Shown: positions 45,944 to 55,360, counted from the stretch's first letter. The stretch: 64,000 nt of DNA from Salinisphaera sp. T31B1 (GCF_040361275.1 NZ_APNH01000002.1:248001-312000), one strand, 5' to 3'. Numbers and translations: made by a program. The notes: generated from the sequence alone by a model not told the origin.

Positions 45944-46192
45944 ATGCCCGACAACCACGGCCGCTCGGTCAAGAACGATGCCCAATACGAAGCGCTGCGA
46001 GAGCAGGGTGCCAGCAAGGAAAAGGCGGCGCGTATCGCCAATACGCCGAACGCGGGCAAGAAAGGGGGCCGCTCCGATCCCTATGACCAATGGACCCGCG
46101 ACGAACTCTATGCCCAAGCGAAACGCGTCGGTATTGAGGGACGTTCGCGCATGAACAAGCGTAAATTGATCGAAGCGCTGCGATCACACTGA
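45944..46192 (+). CDS. Small DUF7218/Rho-N-like protein
   Basis: 82 residues, very basic and acidic. The first half (KNDAQYEALREQGASKEKAARIANTPNAGKKGG) is a conserved helical segment seen in many small bacterial proteins; the second half (YDQWTRDELYAQAKRVGIEGRSRMNKRKLIEALRS) matches the Rho N-terminal/SAP-like fold that binds nucleic acids. A cytoplasmic stress or nucleoid-related role is often assumed but unproven. It stands 116 bases after the AcvB/VirJ-like gene and has good coding composition for its length. Confidence 0.8.
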   Translation: MPDNHGRSVKNDAQYEALREQGASKEKAARIANTPNAGKKGGRSDPYDQWTRDELYAQAKRVGIEGRSRMNKRKLIEALRSH

Positions 46193-46531
46193 GCCGGGCC
46201 CCAAGCGGTCACGCCGTCCCGTATACGTATAAGTGCGGGCATCCCGCGATCCCTTGATCACCCCATGTCCGAGTGCGCCCGGCGAGTTCATATGGCCGTT
46301 GGCTGAGGCCGTGCTGCGCTGACAAAGGCCTGGGGACCAGGGCGATCGCTTATCGCGTGGCTCGATCGAAACGGTATGCCCGGAGTGGATCCCGGCAGAT
46401 ACGGATGGTGATCAGAAGTGCGTACACGGATCATGCCGTCCACGGCGTCACCGCCGCAGGCCGAGCCAGCCGCCGATGGGCCGGATATCTGTCCGTCTCC
46501 AGCCTTCATCCGATTCAAGCGGGGTTTGATC
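46193..46531. other. Intergenic region
   Basis: About 340 bases between the small basic protein and the next possible gene. I see no supported gene, RNA or repeat in it. Confidence 0.4.
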
Positions 46532-47104
46532 ATGTACAGCGAGCGCATGCTGACAAGCGAGTTATCGCCGCCATCCAGCGCGACCGATGTCGGTGCGTGG
46601 CCCGACAGCGCGCCGTTCGTTTTCGACAACCACGAGCCGCGCTGGCCGACCGCCGTGCTGTTGTCATTGCGTAAGCTGCCGTCACTCGCGTTGGTGGTGG
46701 CCACCGTCGGCGTCATGCTCGCATTCTGCGGTATCCCGATCATGCTCAACGATGCGGTGGCGCTGACGCCGAAGAGCGCAGCGCCGGGGCTCGGTTTGGC
46801 GGGACTGGCCATCGGCCACGCCGTCGTCAAACGATGGCTGTCCGCATTGTCCTGTTCACCGGCCGGCCTCGACGCGATCGCCGAACTGAAACACCGGGCC
46901 GCCGGTTACCAGGTCAAGGGACCGCTCGTCGACGCGCAGGCACGAACCCACGACTGCTGGCGGGTCGGTCATGTACGCGAAGCGCACCGCGTCCTCGACC
47001 GGATGAACGACAGGGTGACTGAATGGGACGATCGGCCACGCGACCACCGGGGCGTCGCGATCTCCCGACGCGACACGCGTGATCAATCGGCAACCGTGTC
47101 ATGA
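46532..47104 (+). CDS. Hypothetical protein with a membrane segment
   Basis: About 190 residues from ATG 46532 (MYSERMLTSEL). A hydrophobic segment at about 50-70 (LALVVATVGVMLAFCGIPIML) and a weaker one at about 80-95 suggest a membrane anchor; the rest is charged, with an Arg/Asp-rich tail (WDDRPRDHRG) that reads like random GC-rich sequence. There is no clear ribosome site or family, so it may not be a true gene. Confidence 0.35.
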   Translation: MYSERMLTSELSPPSSATDVGAWPDSAPFVFDNHEPRWPTAVLLSLRKLPSLALVVATVGVMLAFCGIPIMLNDAVALTPKSAAPGLGLAGLAIGHAVVKRWLSALSCSPAGLDAIAELKHRAAGYQVKGPLVDAQARTHDCWRVGHVREAHRVLDRMNDRVTEWDDRPRDHRGVAISRRDTRDQSATVS

Positions 47105-47106
47105 CC

Positions 47107-47148
47107 TATAATATGTGATTTAACATAATATACATTATGCGCATTATG
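47107..47148. promoter_or_regulatory. AT-rich palindromic island upstream of the exopolysaccharide operon
   Basis: In very GC-rich surroundings, TATAATATGT (47107-47116) and ACATAATATA (47123-47132) are inverted with one mismatch around a 6-base spacer, followed by two direct copies of CATTATG (47133-47139 and 47142-47148). It is about 400 bases before the first exopolysaccharide gene. Such repeated half-sites suggest a regulator-binding region and perhaps a promoter (TATAAT occurs at 47107-47112). Confidence 0.5.
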
Positions 47149-47549
47149 ATCTGTAGCTCAGATCATTTCTTTCGTTGTTTCGACCGCCCCTGGATCGACG
47201 GATATCACCGGCATCGCCGACTGAATGCCTAGCAGCGGGATTGGTCTGGTGACAGGTATGCATGGTCCCGGGCAGCGACCGGTACTACCGCTCACGTCAA
47301 TGGATCGCGAGTGTTCGCCCCCAGCAGAATGTGTTGTGGTGCGGTGGTAGACAACCGCGTTCGCGCTCAGCAGCCCGACCTGGGGTTTTTACCGGCTTGT
47401 GAAGATTGGCCGGCCGTTGAGTCCCGGCTTGACGGCCATTGGAATCGCAGGTGACGCGCGTCTGCAACTGACGCATAATCATCCAATACGACGGGTGGCG
47501 CCAGGCACTGGGTGCCCCGTCACGTGCCATGGTGTTGGGGGACTCGGGC
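47149..47549. other. Leader region of the exopolysaccharide operon
   Basis: About 400 bases between the AT-rich island and the Wza-like gene. No gene is supported. A GGCAC-TGG-GTGCC hairpin occurs at about 47503-47515. The long leader would allow transcript-level control, but I do not recognise a known riboswitch. Confidence 0.4.
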
Positions 47550-48539
47550 ATGATGATTCGCGCTTTACTCATGGTCGCGGTATTGACGGTGGGTTTGACC
47601 GGTTGTGCGCATTCGCCGGCGCCGAGCACTTCTTCGGCTCCGGTCGAGACCCCTACGATGACCATGCCGCGCGCCTCCGACCGGCCGGCGGGAGCCCGGG
47701 TTACCGCGCGCTCGCAGCCGATCGCCGCATCGAGATCGGAAACACCTGCGGTATCGAACAACCCCGCCGTCGCTGCTTCACTTGCTGATAGCTCTTCAGA
47801 GTCCGACGCGGCGCGTGGGATTTCGCTGGGCAGTGGCGATGTAATCGAATTCCGCATGTTCGGACAGCCCGACATGACGACTACGGGCTACATATCACCC
47901 GACGGCGATCTGTCGTTGCCCTTGATCGATCAGGTTCATGTCGGCGGCCTGACGCCCAACCAGGCGCAAAAGACGATCGCCGAAGCGTATCGCCGCGGCG
48001 GTTATTTCGCGAACCCCCAGGTCAGCATCACCATCACCGAATATCGCAGCCGTCAGATTTCCGTGCTGGGCGAAGTCAGGCGTCCAGGGCGGTATCCGAT
48101 GAAAAGCCGGACCGATCTGCTGGATGCCATTGCCGGAGCCGAGGGTATGACACCCCAGGCCTCGCGGGACGTGATCGTCATCCGGCGTGCCGACGGTGAC
48201 ACTGGCACCCAGCGTTACACGCTGAACATCGACGACCTGGTATCCGGCCGCGCCAGCACGGATGATTTCACGCTTGCCGGTGGTGATACCGTTTTCGTTC
48301 CGGAAGCGCCGTTGTTCTATATCTATGGCGAGGTCCAGCGGCCGGACGCCTACGCGCTTCGTCCCGGCATGACCCTGATCCAGGCGATTTCGACCGGCGG
48401 AGGCCTGACCGAACGGGGCTCGAATTCTCGTATTGTCATTCATCGGGATATCGACGGCCAGCCGCGAACGATCGACCCACAGCCCGATACCGTGGTCGAG
48501 CCGCGCGACACGATCTTCGTCAAGGAGCGCATCTTTTGA
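47550..48539 (+). CDS. epsE: Polysaccharide export lipoprotein (Wza/EpsE type)
   Basis: 329 residues from ATG 47550 (MMIRALLMVAVLTVGLTGC), with a lipobox at LTGC (C19). After a Ser/Pro/Ala-rich linker (about 20-90) comes the polysaccharide biosynthesis/export domain, ISLGSGDVIEFRMFGQPDMTTTGYISPDGDLSLPLIDQVHVGG, then two SLBB domains, RQISVLGEVRRPGRYPM and LFYIYGEVQRPDAYAL. It forms the outer-membrane polysaccharide channel. It is the first gene of the large operon and overlaps the next by four bases. The SLBB plus PES layout matches the methanolan EpsE group. Confidence 0.93.
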   Translation: MMIRALLMVAVLTVGLTGCAHSPAPSTSSAPVETPTMTMPRASDRPAGARVTARSQPIAASRSETPAVSNNPAVAASLADSSSESDAARGISLGSGDVIEFRMFGQPDMTTTGYISPDGDLSLPLIDQVHVGGLTPNQAQKTIAEAYRRGGYFANPQVSITITEYRSRQISVLGEVRRPGRYPMKSRTDLLDAIAGAEGMTPQASRDVIVIRRADGDTGTQRYTLNIDDLVSGRASTDDFTLAGGDTVFVPEAPLFYIYGEVQRPDAYALRPGMTLIQAISTGGGLTERGSNSRIVIHRDIDGQPRTIDPQPDTVVEPRDTIFVKERIF

Positions 48540-49987
48540 ATCGTCGTTCCGATCGCGTCCCCCTGCCCTTGATCCCCACGGCCCGGCTGCCGGCCACGCT
48601 CGGCCAGATTTGGCGTGCGCTGCGCGCGCGCTGGCGTGTGGTCGCCGCCGTCACTGGGTGCTTCGTCGTGCTGGCGACCGTGGCGATTCTACTGCTGCCG
48701 GATACCTATACGGCCCGCGTCGCGCTCATCATCGATTTCCCGGGCGACGATCCGGTCACCGGCCAGCTTTACCCGTCGAACCTGGCTGAAAGCTATAAGG
48801 CGACGCAGGTCGATCTGCTCACCAGCTATAAGGTACGTCTGGCCACTGTCAAGGCACTCGGTCTCGACCAGGATAGCGATGCCAAAGCGCGTTTCGCCGA
48901 GCAGGCCGGCTCCGGTGCCACACTCGACGAGTGGCTGGCACAGCAGATCGGCCGCCATACCAGCGTCGAGGCTGGCGCCACCAGCCAACTGCTTGCCTTG
49001 GGCTATACCGACAAGAACGCCGAACGCAGCGCAACGATCGCCAATGCGCTGGTACGGCAGTATATCGACGCGGCCACCGATATGGCGCTGGAACCGGCGC
49101 AGGCCCGCCAGGCCCGTTACAGCGCTTTTCTCGATCAGCTCAGCCAGCGCGTAGACAAAGCGCAGGACCAGCTGACACGCATGCGCCAGTCTCTCGACGT
49201 GATCGCCGGTGGTGCCAACAACGAGATCGACACACAGCGGCTGGAAGACCTCGGGCTGAAGCTCAATCAGGCAGAAGCCGAACAGCAGGCGGCGCGTGCC
49301 AAGGTGGATCAGGTGCAAGCGCTCAAGTCGCAGGCTCAACCGTTGACTGCACAGGCCGATATTCTCAGTAGTGCCTACGTCCAGGAGCTCAAGGGCCGGT
49401 TGCTGGCCATGCAATCCGACTATGCCCAGCAGCGTCACGCACTCGGGCCCAATCATCCCCGTATTCAGTCCCTGGAAGCGGAGATGGCGACCGTACGCAG
49501 CCGGCTGCGGGACGAGATCGATGCCTATGTCGAGTCAAACCGGAGTCAGGCCGAGATGGCCACAAAACGCGAAGCGGCGCTGCGATCGACCTTCGAACGC
49601 GAACGCGCGGCGGTGATCGATCAGCAGGACAAGCGCGATCGGGTCGCAAAATACGAACGTGACCTGGCCGGCGCACGGCAGGTCTACGAAGGCGCTCTCC
49701 GGGAATACGATCAGGTCCTCGGCGGCAGCGAAATGCAGCGACAGAATATTTCCGTGGTCAGCTGGGCAAACCCGCCCCGTCACCCCACCGGCCTGGGCGC
49801 AAAAGCAAAACTGATCGTGGCGTTGCTGTTCGGTTTGATGGCCGGCACGCTGGCCGCCTTGCTCATGGAGTTGTTTGACCGTCGCGTGCGCGGCGACGAA
49901 GACGTCACCCGTGAGCTAGATCTGCCGCTGCTGGGCATCCTCCCGCCCTCAGCGAGCGGCGTCAGCCGTCGCCACGCGGAGTCCTGA
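48536..49987 (+). CDS. epsF: Polysaccharide chain-length determinant (EpsF/Wzz type)
   Basis: 483 residues, inner membrane. TM1 is at about 34-54 (VVAAVTGCFVVLATVAILLL), a large periplasmic coiled-coil region (about 190-420) with PNHPRIQSLEAEM follows, and TM2 is at about 440-462 before a short cytoplasmic end. The last part PPRHPTGLGAKAKLIV resembles the Wzz/GNVR motif. The start is TTG at 48536 with AAGGAG eight bases upstream, overlapping epsE. It sets chain length and connects the export channel to the cytoplasmic ATPase EpsG. Confidence 0.9.
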   Translation: MNRRSDRVPLPLIPTARLPATLGQIWRALRARWRVVAAVTGCFVVLATVAILLLPDTYTARVALIIDFPGDDPVTGQLYPSNLAESYKATQVDLLTSYKVRLATVKALGLDQDSDAKARFAEQAGSGATLDEWLAQQIGRHTSVEAGATSQLLALGYTDKNAERSATIANALVRQYIDAATDMALEPAQARQARYSAFLDQLSQRVDKAQDQLTRMRQSLDVIAGGANNEIDTQRLEDLGLKLNQAEAEQQAARAKVDQVQALKSQAQPLTAQADILSSAYVQELKGRLLAMQSDYAQQRHALGPNHPRIQSLEAEMATVRSRLRDEIDAYVESNRSQAEMATKREAALRSTFERERAAVIDQQDKRDRVAKYERDLAGARQVYEGALREYDQVLGGSEMQRQNISVVSWANPPRHPTGLGAKAKLIVALLFGLMAGTLAALLMELFDRRVRGDEDVTRELDLPLLGILPPSASGVSRRHAES

Positions 49988-49989
49988 AC

Positions 49990-50670
49990 ATGGCCGACAG
50001 CGGTATCTTCAACGGACAGGAGATCGTCCGAGTCGGCCATATCGATCCAAGTGTGGCCGTGATACGCGATCCGGCGGGATCCTTTGCAGAGCATCTGCGC
50101 ACTATCGGGATGCGACTGCTCGTCGGCCCCGGAGCCGAGGCGGCCCGTGCACTGGCCGTGGTCAGCCCGAGCCACGGCGATGGCCGAAGCACCCTGGCGG
50201 CAAACCTGGCCGTGGTCTTTGCGCAAGCGGGGCGTCGTACCGTGCTCATCGATGCCGACCTGCGCCGGCCGTTCCAGCATCGGCTGTTCGGATGCGATCC
50301 GAAGCCGGGGTTCGCCGGGTTCGACGATCGCATCGACGAGCGTCCGCTTGCCCGCCCCGTGGACGACGTACCGGGGCTGTACCTCATCACGGCGGGCCGT
50401 TCGACTGACGCCGAGTTCGACCCCGCGGCGCTCGCCCCGGCGCGTTTTGCCCGGCTGTTGTCGCTGCTGACCGGGCAGGTCGACCAGGTGGTGATCGACA
50501 CCCCGCCGGGTCTGCATTATGCCGATGGCCCGGGGGTCGCAGCTCAGACCGGCGCGGCGCTCATGGTCGTCCGATGCGGTCATACCGGCATCGCCCGTGC
50601 CCGTCGGCTGGCCGATGAAGTCCAGGCCATGGGTGCCACGGTGCTCGGGACGGTGCTCAACCATGGGTGA
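49990..50670 (+). CDS. epsG: EpsG-like CpsD/CapB-family ATPase (tyrosine-kinase-like)
   Basis: 226 residues of the BY-kinase family. The Walker A loop is in SPSHGDGRST, followed by LIDADLRRP (Walker A') and VVIDTPPG (Walker B). Unlike typical bacterial tyrosine kinases it lacks a C-terminal Tyr cluster, ending at TVLGTVLNHG. Phosphorylation may use another site, or the protein works only as an ATPase controlling export with EpsF. It starts 2 bases after epsF ends. Confidence 0.87.
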   Translation: MADSGIFNGQEIVRVGHIDPSVAVIRDPAGSFAEHLRTIGMRLLVGPGAEAARALAVVSPSHGDGRSTLAANLAVVFAQAGRRTVLIDADLRRPFQHRLFGCDPKPGFAGFDDRIDERPLARPVDDVPGLYLITAGRSTDAEFDPAALAPARFARLLSLLTGQVDQVVIDTPPGLHYADGPGVAAQTGAALMVVRCGHTGIARARRLADEVQAMGATVLGTVLNHG

Positions 50671-50736
50671 CAGGCTCGACTCGCCGGTGGCTGAGCTTGA
50701 CGATATCGCCCACCGGAACCGGATCTGCCGACGCCC

Positions 50737-52065
50737 ATGAACATGCACCCGGCAGAAGGCCACGACCGGCGCTTCGCCGCAACGCTCGCCATCCTGTTGC
50801 TGTTGGCGCTTTTTTTCGCCGTCCTGCCGGAGGGACTGAGCTGGCAAACCGGGGAGGAAGTCGCGGCACGGGAAGGCTCCGCGCTGCGGCGATTGCAATG
50901 GTTGCCACTATTCGCCGCCTCCGCGCTGCTGATCTGGGCCCGTCGTGAAGTGGCGTATGCGTTGTTGCGTTTCGTCAATCCCTTTCTGCTGGGCTTCATT
51001 GCCTGGGCACTGCTGAGCATGACGTGGTCGGGCTATCCCGGCGTCACGCTGCGCAAGGGCGTTCTGCTGGTCGGCAGCGTTTCGATCGCTGCGTCGTTTC
51101 AGGTTGCCGCTTGGGATGCGAACCGGCTGCGTCGTCTGTTGAGACTCGGAATAACAACACTCCTGATCGCCTCGCTGGTCGCCGTGTTCGTTGCGCCATC
51201 GATCGCGCGCGTGTCGGCGTATAACGATGCCTGGGTGGGCGTCACCCAAAGCAAGAATCATCTCGGTCTGCTCGCGGGTTTCGGCAGCCTTTTGTGGCTC
51301 CACGCGCTCGCGGTCGGCGACGGGCCACCGCTGCGTGCGCTCGTCGCCACGGCCTTCTGTCTCGGCATGCTGCTGATGTCGCAGTCGGCGACTTCGCTCG
51401 GCTGCACGCTCGCGCTCGTTCCGGCCACGTGGCTTATGCTGCGTCCGCCGATCGCGCTCGGCCACAGCCTGTTCGCTGCGCTGCTCGCGCTGCTACTGGT
51501 TGGAGCATGCAGCGCGTTCATTGTGCTGATTCTTTTCGGTGTGCCGACTTGGCAGGATTTCGTCCGCCCGGTCGCTGATCTGCTGGGCCGCGACATTACG
51601 CTCACCGGGCGCTTGCAGATATGGACGCTGACGGTCGCCGAGATCGTCAAGCATCCCTGGCTGGGCACCGGCTACGGCGCGTTCTGGCTCGGCGCGGGCG
51701 GGCCGGCCCCGTGGCTGACGCAGAACCTGTACGGCATCCTGTGGCAGGCGCATGATGGCTATCTGGATGTGCTCAACGAGACCGGTCTGATCGGTATGGC
51801 CCTGGTACTCGGGTTCATTGGCGTTCATCTGCGCCAGATCGGCCTGCTGGCATCCCACGATCGTGGTAACGCTGTTCTGCACGCAGTGTTTTTGGCGTTT
51901 TTCCTGCTGAGCAATATCGCCGAATCGAGCCTGTTCCGTCCCATCCATTTCATGTTCTTCCTGTCGATCGTGATGTCGCTGAGTCTCAGCCGCGCGGTCG
52001 CCGATCTCGCCGTGTCGCGGCCGCAATGGTCCACGGCCGGCGCCGAACGAGGCGTCCATCGATGA
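50737..52065 (+). CDS. O-antigen ligase/polymerase-like membrane protein (Wzy type)
   Basis: 442 residues and about 12 transmembrane helices. The O-antigen ligase family region is GRLQIWTLTVAEIVKHPWLGTGYGAFW, followed by the periplasmic loop with AHDGYLDVLNETGLIG, a site typical for WaaL/Wzy proteins. It probably polymerises the exopolysaccharide repeat unit at the periplasmic face. It follows epsG after a 66-base gap and overlaps the next gene by ATGA. Confidence 0.88.
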   Translation: MNMHPAEGHDRRFAATLAILLLLALFFAVLPEGLSWQTGEEVAAREGSALRRLQWLPLFAASALLIWARREVAYALLRFVNPFLLGFIAWALLSMTWSGYPGVTLRKGVLLVGSVSIAASFQVAAWDANRLRRLLRLGITTLLIASLVAVFVAPSIARVSAYNDAWVGVTQSKNHLGLLAGFGSLLWLHALAVGDGPPLRALVATAFCLGMLLMSQSATSLGCTLALVPATWLMLRPPIALGHSLFAALLALLLVGACSAFIVLILFGVPTWQDFVRPVADLLGRDITLTGRLQIWTLTVAEIVKHPWLGTGYGAFWLGAGGPAPWLTQNLYGILWQAHDGYLDVLNETGLIGMALVLGFIGVHLRQIGLLASHDRGNAVLHAVFLAFFLLSNIAESSLFRPIHFMFFLSIVMSLSLSRAVADLAVSRPQWSTAGAERGVHR

Positions 52066-53498
52066 CACGCCGGATCTGTCGAAGTGTTCTAGCCCTGCTC
52101 GGCGTGCTCGCGATGACGGCGCACGCCGCTCCTGCGGCGGCGGTGCTACGCGCCGAAACGGTCCTGCCGGTGCGCCCGGTCAGCGCAGCCAACGCCAGCG
52201 TCTTCGCCACACCGCTGGCCTATCGGGACGACGTGATCTATACCGTCAACGTCGAAACCGGCACTGCCCCGGTGCCGCTGCACGGGCTCGGCCTGCGAAC
52301 GGTCATCCGGCGTGGTGAGCGGGACGCGACCGGACGGTGGCGCTGGCGCAGCCATGTGCTGGATACGACCACCCCGAACGATCCCTACCACACCCAGGCC
52401 TCGGTCGGGCTCGACGAGCGGGGATACGTACATGTCGCCTATGGAATGCACTACGTCCCATGGCAATACGCAGTCTCGACCGAGCCCGGCATGATCGAAT
52501 CGTTCATCTTCCGCGGCCAGCGCATGACGCGCGACCAGCGATATGCCTCCCAGCACCGTGACGTGGAATTTCCCGGCCCCGGCACGGCCGCCATTCCGGG
52601 CATGCAGGTCACCTATCCGGCGTTCTTCAACGACCGCCACGGCGCACTCTACGTCACCTATCGCTACGCCCTGTTTCCCGCGCGCACCTGGCAGGAACGG
52701 GTATTCGCCGGCGCGATCGCCCGCTACGACGTCGATACGCGGCAATGGCGCCAGCTCGGCGGCGCGGTGCGTATCGATCGCGACGACGCGGCGCTGCCGC
52801 CCGGCCAGAACGAGACATTCACTCGACCGTTCGCGGGTGAACCGGGATGGTGGGCCTATCAGATTCGGCTGGCGTTCGACCCTAACAATGGCATGCACGC
52901 ATCGTGGCTGTGGCGTATCGGCAACTCGGGGCCGGACAACACTCGGCCCAGTTATGCCTACGCCCCGGCCGGCAGCGAGCGGTTCTTTCGCAGCGACGGC
53001 AGCGCCTACACGCTTCCCATACGCCTGAACGACGCCGAGAGAATCGCCCCGGACACCCTGCCCGCCCTGTCGCCGCGCGGCTTCTACAATCCGGCCCGCA
53101 TGACCGTGACAGCAGGCGGCGTGCCCGTGGTGACGGTGCAAGCGCTGAACGGCCGCCGCTACGCGATCCGCCGCACCGCCGACGGCTGGGCCGAGCCCGA
53201 GCGCGTGCCCCGCGACGGCTGGCAGATCCGTTTCGACGACGAGGGCCACGAATGGGCGTTCGCCAGCGGCCTGACTGTGCTGCGGCGGAATGTCGATCTC
53301 GACGGCGTGCCGGCCTCGGACTGGCAGACCGTGTTCGACGGCCGCAAGACCCCCGCGACCCGTTTGTGCAATCCGCGTGTTGTCGAAGCGGCGGATGAGC
53401 GCGCCTTTTATGTCCATGCCAATCAGCTGGACGCCGGTGGCCGCTGTCGCGACGACCGGATCGCGATCCTGGCATTGCACCGTAGCGATAGCGAATGA
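52062..53498 (+). CDS. Secreted BNR_4 repeat protein, possible polysaccharide lyase
   Basis: 478 residues from ATG 52062, overlapping the polymerase stop (ATGA). A signal peptide is at 1-26 (RSVLALLGVLAMTAHAAPAAA). The rest matches the seven-bladed propeller BNR_4 family: YHTQASVGLDERGYVHVAYGMHYVPWQY, FFNDRHGALYVTYRY and RLAFDPNNGMHASWLW. BNR_4 proteins include ulvan and related polysaccharide lyases (PL24/PL25), and others of unknown use. Within a polymer-export operon it may cut or trim the exopolysaccharide. The catalytic residues of known lyases cannot be firmly mapped, so the reaction is open. Its stop overlaps the next gene. Confidence 0.72.
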   Translation: MTRRICRSVLALLGVLAMTAHAAPAAAVLRAETVLPVRPVSAANASVFATPLAYRDDVIYTVNVETGTAPVPLHGLGLRTVIRRGERDATGRWRWRSHVLDTTTPNDPYHTQASVGLDERGYVHVAYGMHYVPWQYAVSTEPGMIESFIFRGQRMTRDQRYASQHRDVEFPGPGTAAIPGMQVTYPAFFNDRHGALYVTYRYALFPARTWQERVFAGAIARYDVDTRQWRQLGGAVRIDRDDAALPPGQNETFTRPFAGEPGWWAYQIRLAFDPNNGMHASWLWRIGNSGPDNTRPSYAYAPAGSERFFRSDGSAYTLPIRLNDAERIAPDTLPALSPRGFYNPARMTVTAGGVPVVTVQALNGRRYAIRRTADGWAEPERVPRDGWQIRFDDEGHEWAFASGLTVLRRNVDLDGVPASDWQTVFDGRKTPATRLCNPRVVEAADERAFYVHANQLDAGGRCRDDRIAILALHRSDSE

Positions 53499-55357
53499 GC
53501 CGGGGGTTCGACGCAGAGGCGCACACCCTCATGCTGCGGCTGTGCCGCGGCATGAGCGCTCATCTGGAGCCGGTCGAGGACGATGCCCTGGCCCTGCACT
53601 GCCCCGCCTGCGACGTGCACCACATACGCTCGATCGAAGCGGTGGTCGCATTCGCCGCGGCGTACCGGGCCACCGGTGACCGCCACTGGGCCAACGCTGC
53701 CCGCGGGCTGGGGCGTTGGGCGATCGCGCGCCAGAACGTCGATGGCGCCTGGATCGAATCCGAAGCCAATCCGTGGCGAGGGATCTCCATCTTCGTGCTG
53801 CTCGCTCTGGCCACCGCCTATCGTCTGCTGCAGACCGCAGAGGAGCCGATACTTAACAACGACGAGGCACCGCGCTGGCGTGACGCCATCAAACGGGGCG
53901 TGTCATGGGCCGAGACCATACGCCCGACCGGTCATATCGGCCAGGCCGCCGCGGCCCTGTGCCGGCGTATTCGCTGGCCCGGTGCGGCGCGCAACGGCCA
54001 GTTCTGGAACACCAACTATCTCGCGACGCTGGCCCTGATGTTTCATGAATGTGGGCGCGCGCTGGGCCGCGATTTCGATGACCGGTCTCGGCGTTATCTC
54101 GAATTCACCCTGTCGCGTATCGGCGTCGACGGGCTGATCGTTGGTGAGGTCAACGAGCCTGCGCCAGGCTGGGCCAAACCGTTTCGCCGAGTCGACGCGA
54201 TCGACCCGGGCTACAACCTCGATATGACGCTCGGGGTGCTCGCCCTGTATGCCCATCATCGCGGGGACGATGGACTGCTCGAACGCGTGGCGACCAGCGC
54301 GGCCGCTCACCTGCCGCTGCTTTATGCCGATGGCAGTGTCGACAACGGCATGGGTGCGCGCGGTTACAAGGCCGCCTGCTGGGGCAGTCAGACCGCCCAC
54401 GGCCTGCAGATGCTCGCCGCCGGACTCGCCTCGGTCGACGCGCGTTTTCTACGTGCGGGTCAGCGCAACATGACGCTGTTGCAGCGCTGTCTGCACGATG
54501 ATCTGCTCCAGCGCGCGCCATGTGGCGGCGACGGGCCGCCCCCCTGCCTTTATGCGAGCTTCGCGCGGGCGGCCAATCTCGCGCTGGCACTCGCAGTCAG
54601 CAGCCCGCGGGCGTCCGCCGCGGATACGCCGTTGCCATGCGAAACGACCGCGCCGAGTCGGTGGCAACTCGCCTCGCTCGACACCACGGTGATGCGCGGC
54701 GGCGCCTGGATGATGACGCTCAGCGGCCAGTCGCGCGATTCGTCGCGCCTGCCCTATCGTTTCATCACCCCCGCCACCGGGGCGACGCTAACCCGACTGC
54801 ACCACGACCGTTTCGGCCCGGTACAGGCGGCGGGCTTCGCCGTCTATCAGCGGGTGGAAGCCGAGCACATGCCAGCGCAGGCTCAGGCCAGCGCAGCCGG
54901 CCTCGTCAATGCAAGTGGCGACTTGCGATCGATACACGACAGGCGTGTGCTCATCGAGCCGCTCGGACCCAGCGCTGTGCACGCACGGGGGCGTCTGCGC
55001 ACACGGCGTATCTGGCAGCGCGGTGCGGCCTACGAGATGGACTATGCGATCGAACACGACCGAGTGGTCAAGCGGCTGCAACTCATGCCGAATCGTTGCG
55101 ACCATGTATTGATCGAACCGCTTGTGGCGATGCCCGACGCACGATTCGCGCAGCCCGATGCACATCACGTGATCGTCGAACGTGCCGGCCTTCGACTGCA
55201 GATCACGCTGCATATCGACGCGGGCACCTGCCGGATGCAGCTCGCGGAACCGATCCAGCCCTATTCGCCGCCACTGCCGATCCGGCCGCTGCACCTGGCC
55301 TTGGGCGCCCACGGCCGACAGGCGCTGACCCTGATATTCACCGTTACCGACTGCTGA
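53495..55357 (+). CDS. Large alpha/alpha-toroid plus beta-sandwich-like protein
   Basis: 620 residues, with no clear signal peptide. Residues about 20-370 show repeated helix pairs with Trp, His and Asn (ARNGQFWNTNYLATLALMFHE, DPGYNLDMTLGVLALYAHH), similar to an (alpha/alpha) toroid of polysaccharide lyases and glycoside hydrolases; about 390-615 looks like a beta-sandwich with RRIWQRGAAYEMDYAIEHD, as in heparinase II/III-type proteins. I do not recognise the exact family. It is translated with the BNR_4 gene (ATGA overlap). Possible roles: cytoplasmic or periplasmic processing of the polymer. The lack of a signal peptide is unusual for a lyase. Confidence 0.6.
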   Translation: MSRGFDAEAHTLMLRLCRGMSAHLEPVEDDALALHCPACDVHHIRSIEAVVAFAAAYRATGDRHWANAARGLGRWAIARQNVDGAWIESEANPWRGISIFVLLALATAYRLLQTAEEPILNNDEAPRWRDAIKRGVSWAETIRPTGHIGQAAAALCRRIRWPGAARNGQFWNTNYLATLALMFHECGRALGRDFDDRSRRYLEFTLSRIGVDGLIVGEVNEPAPGWAKPFRRVDAIDPGYNLDMTLGVLALYAHHRGDDGLLERVATSAAAHLPLLYADGSVDNGMGARGYKAACWGSQTAHGLQMLAAGLASVDARFLRAGQRNMTLLQRCLHDDLLQRAPCGGDGPPPCLYASFARAANLALALAVSSPRASAADTPLPCETTAPSRWQLASLDTTVMRGGAWMMTLSGQSRDSSRLPYRFITPATGATLTRLHHDRFGPVQAAGFAVYQRVEAEHMPAQAQASAAGLVNASGDLRSIHDRRVLIEPLGPSAVHARGRLRTRRIWQRGAAYEMDYAIEHDRVVKRLQLMPNRCDHVLIEPLVAMPDARFAQPDAHHVIVERAGLRLQITLHIDAGTCRMQLAEPIQPYSPPLPIRPLHLALGAHGRQALTLIFTVTDC

Positions 55358-55360
55358 TCG

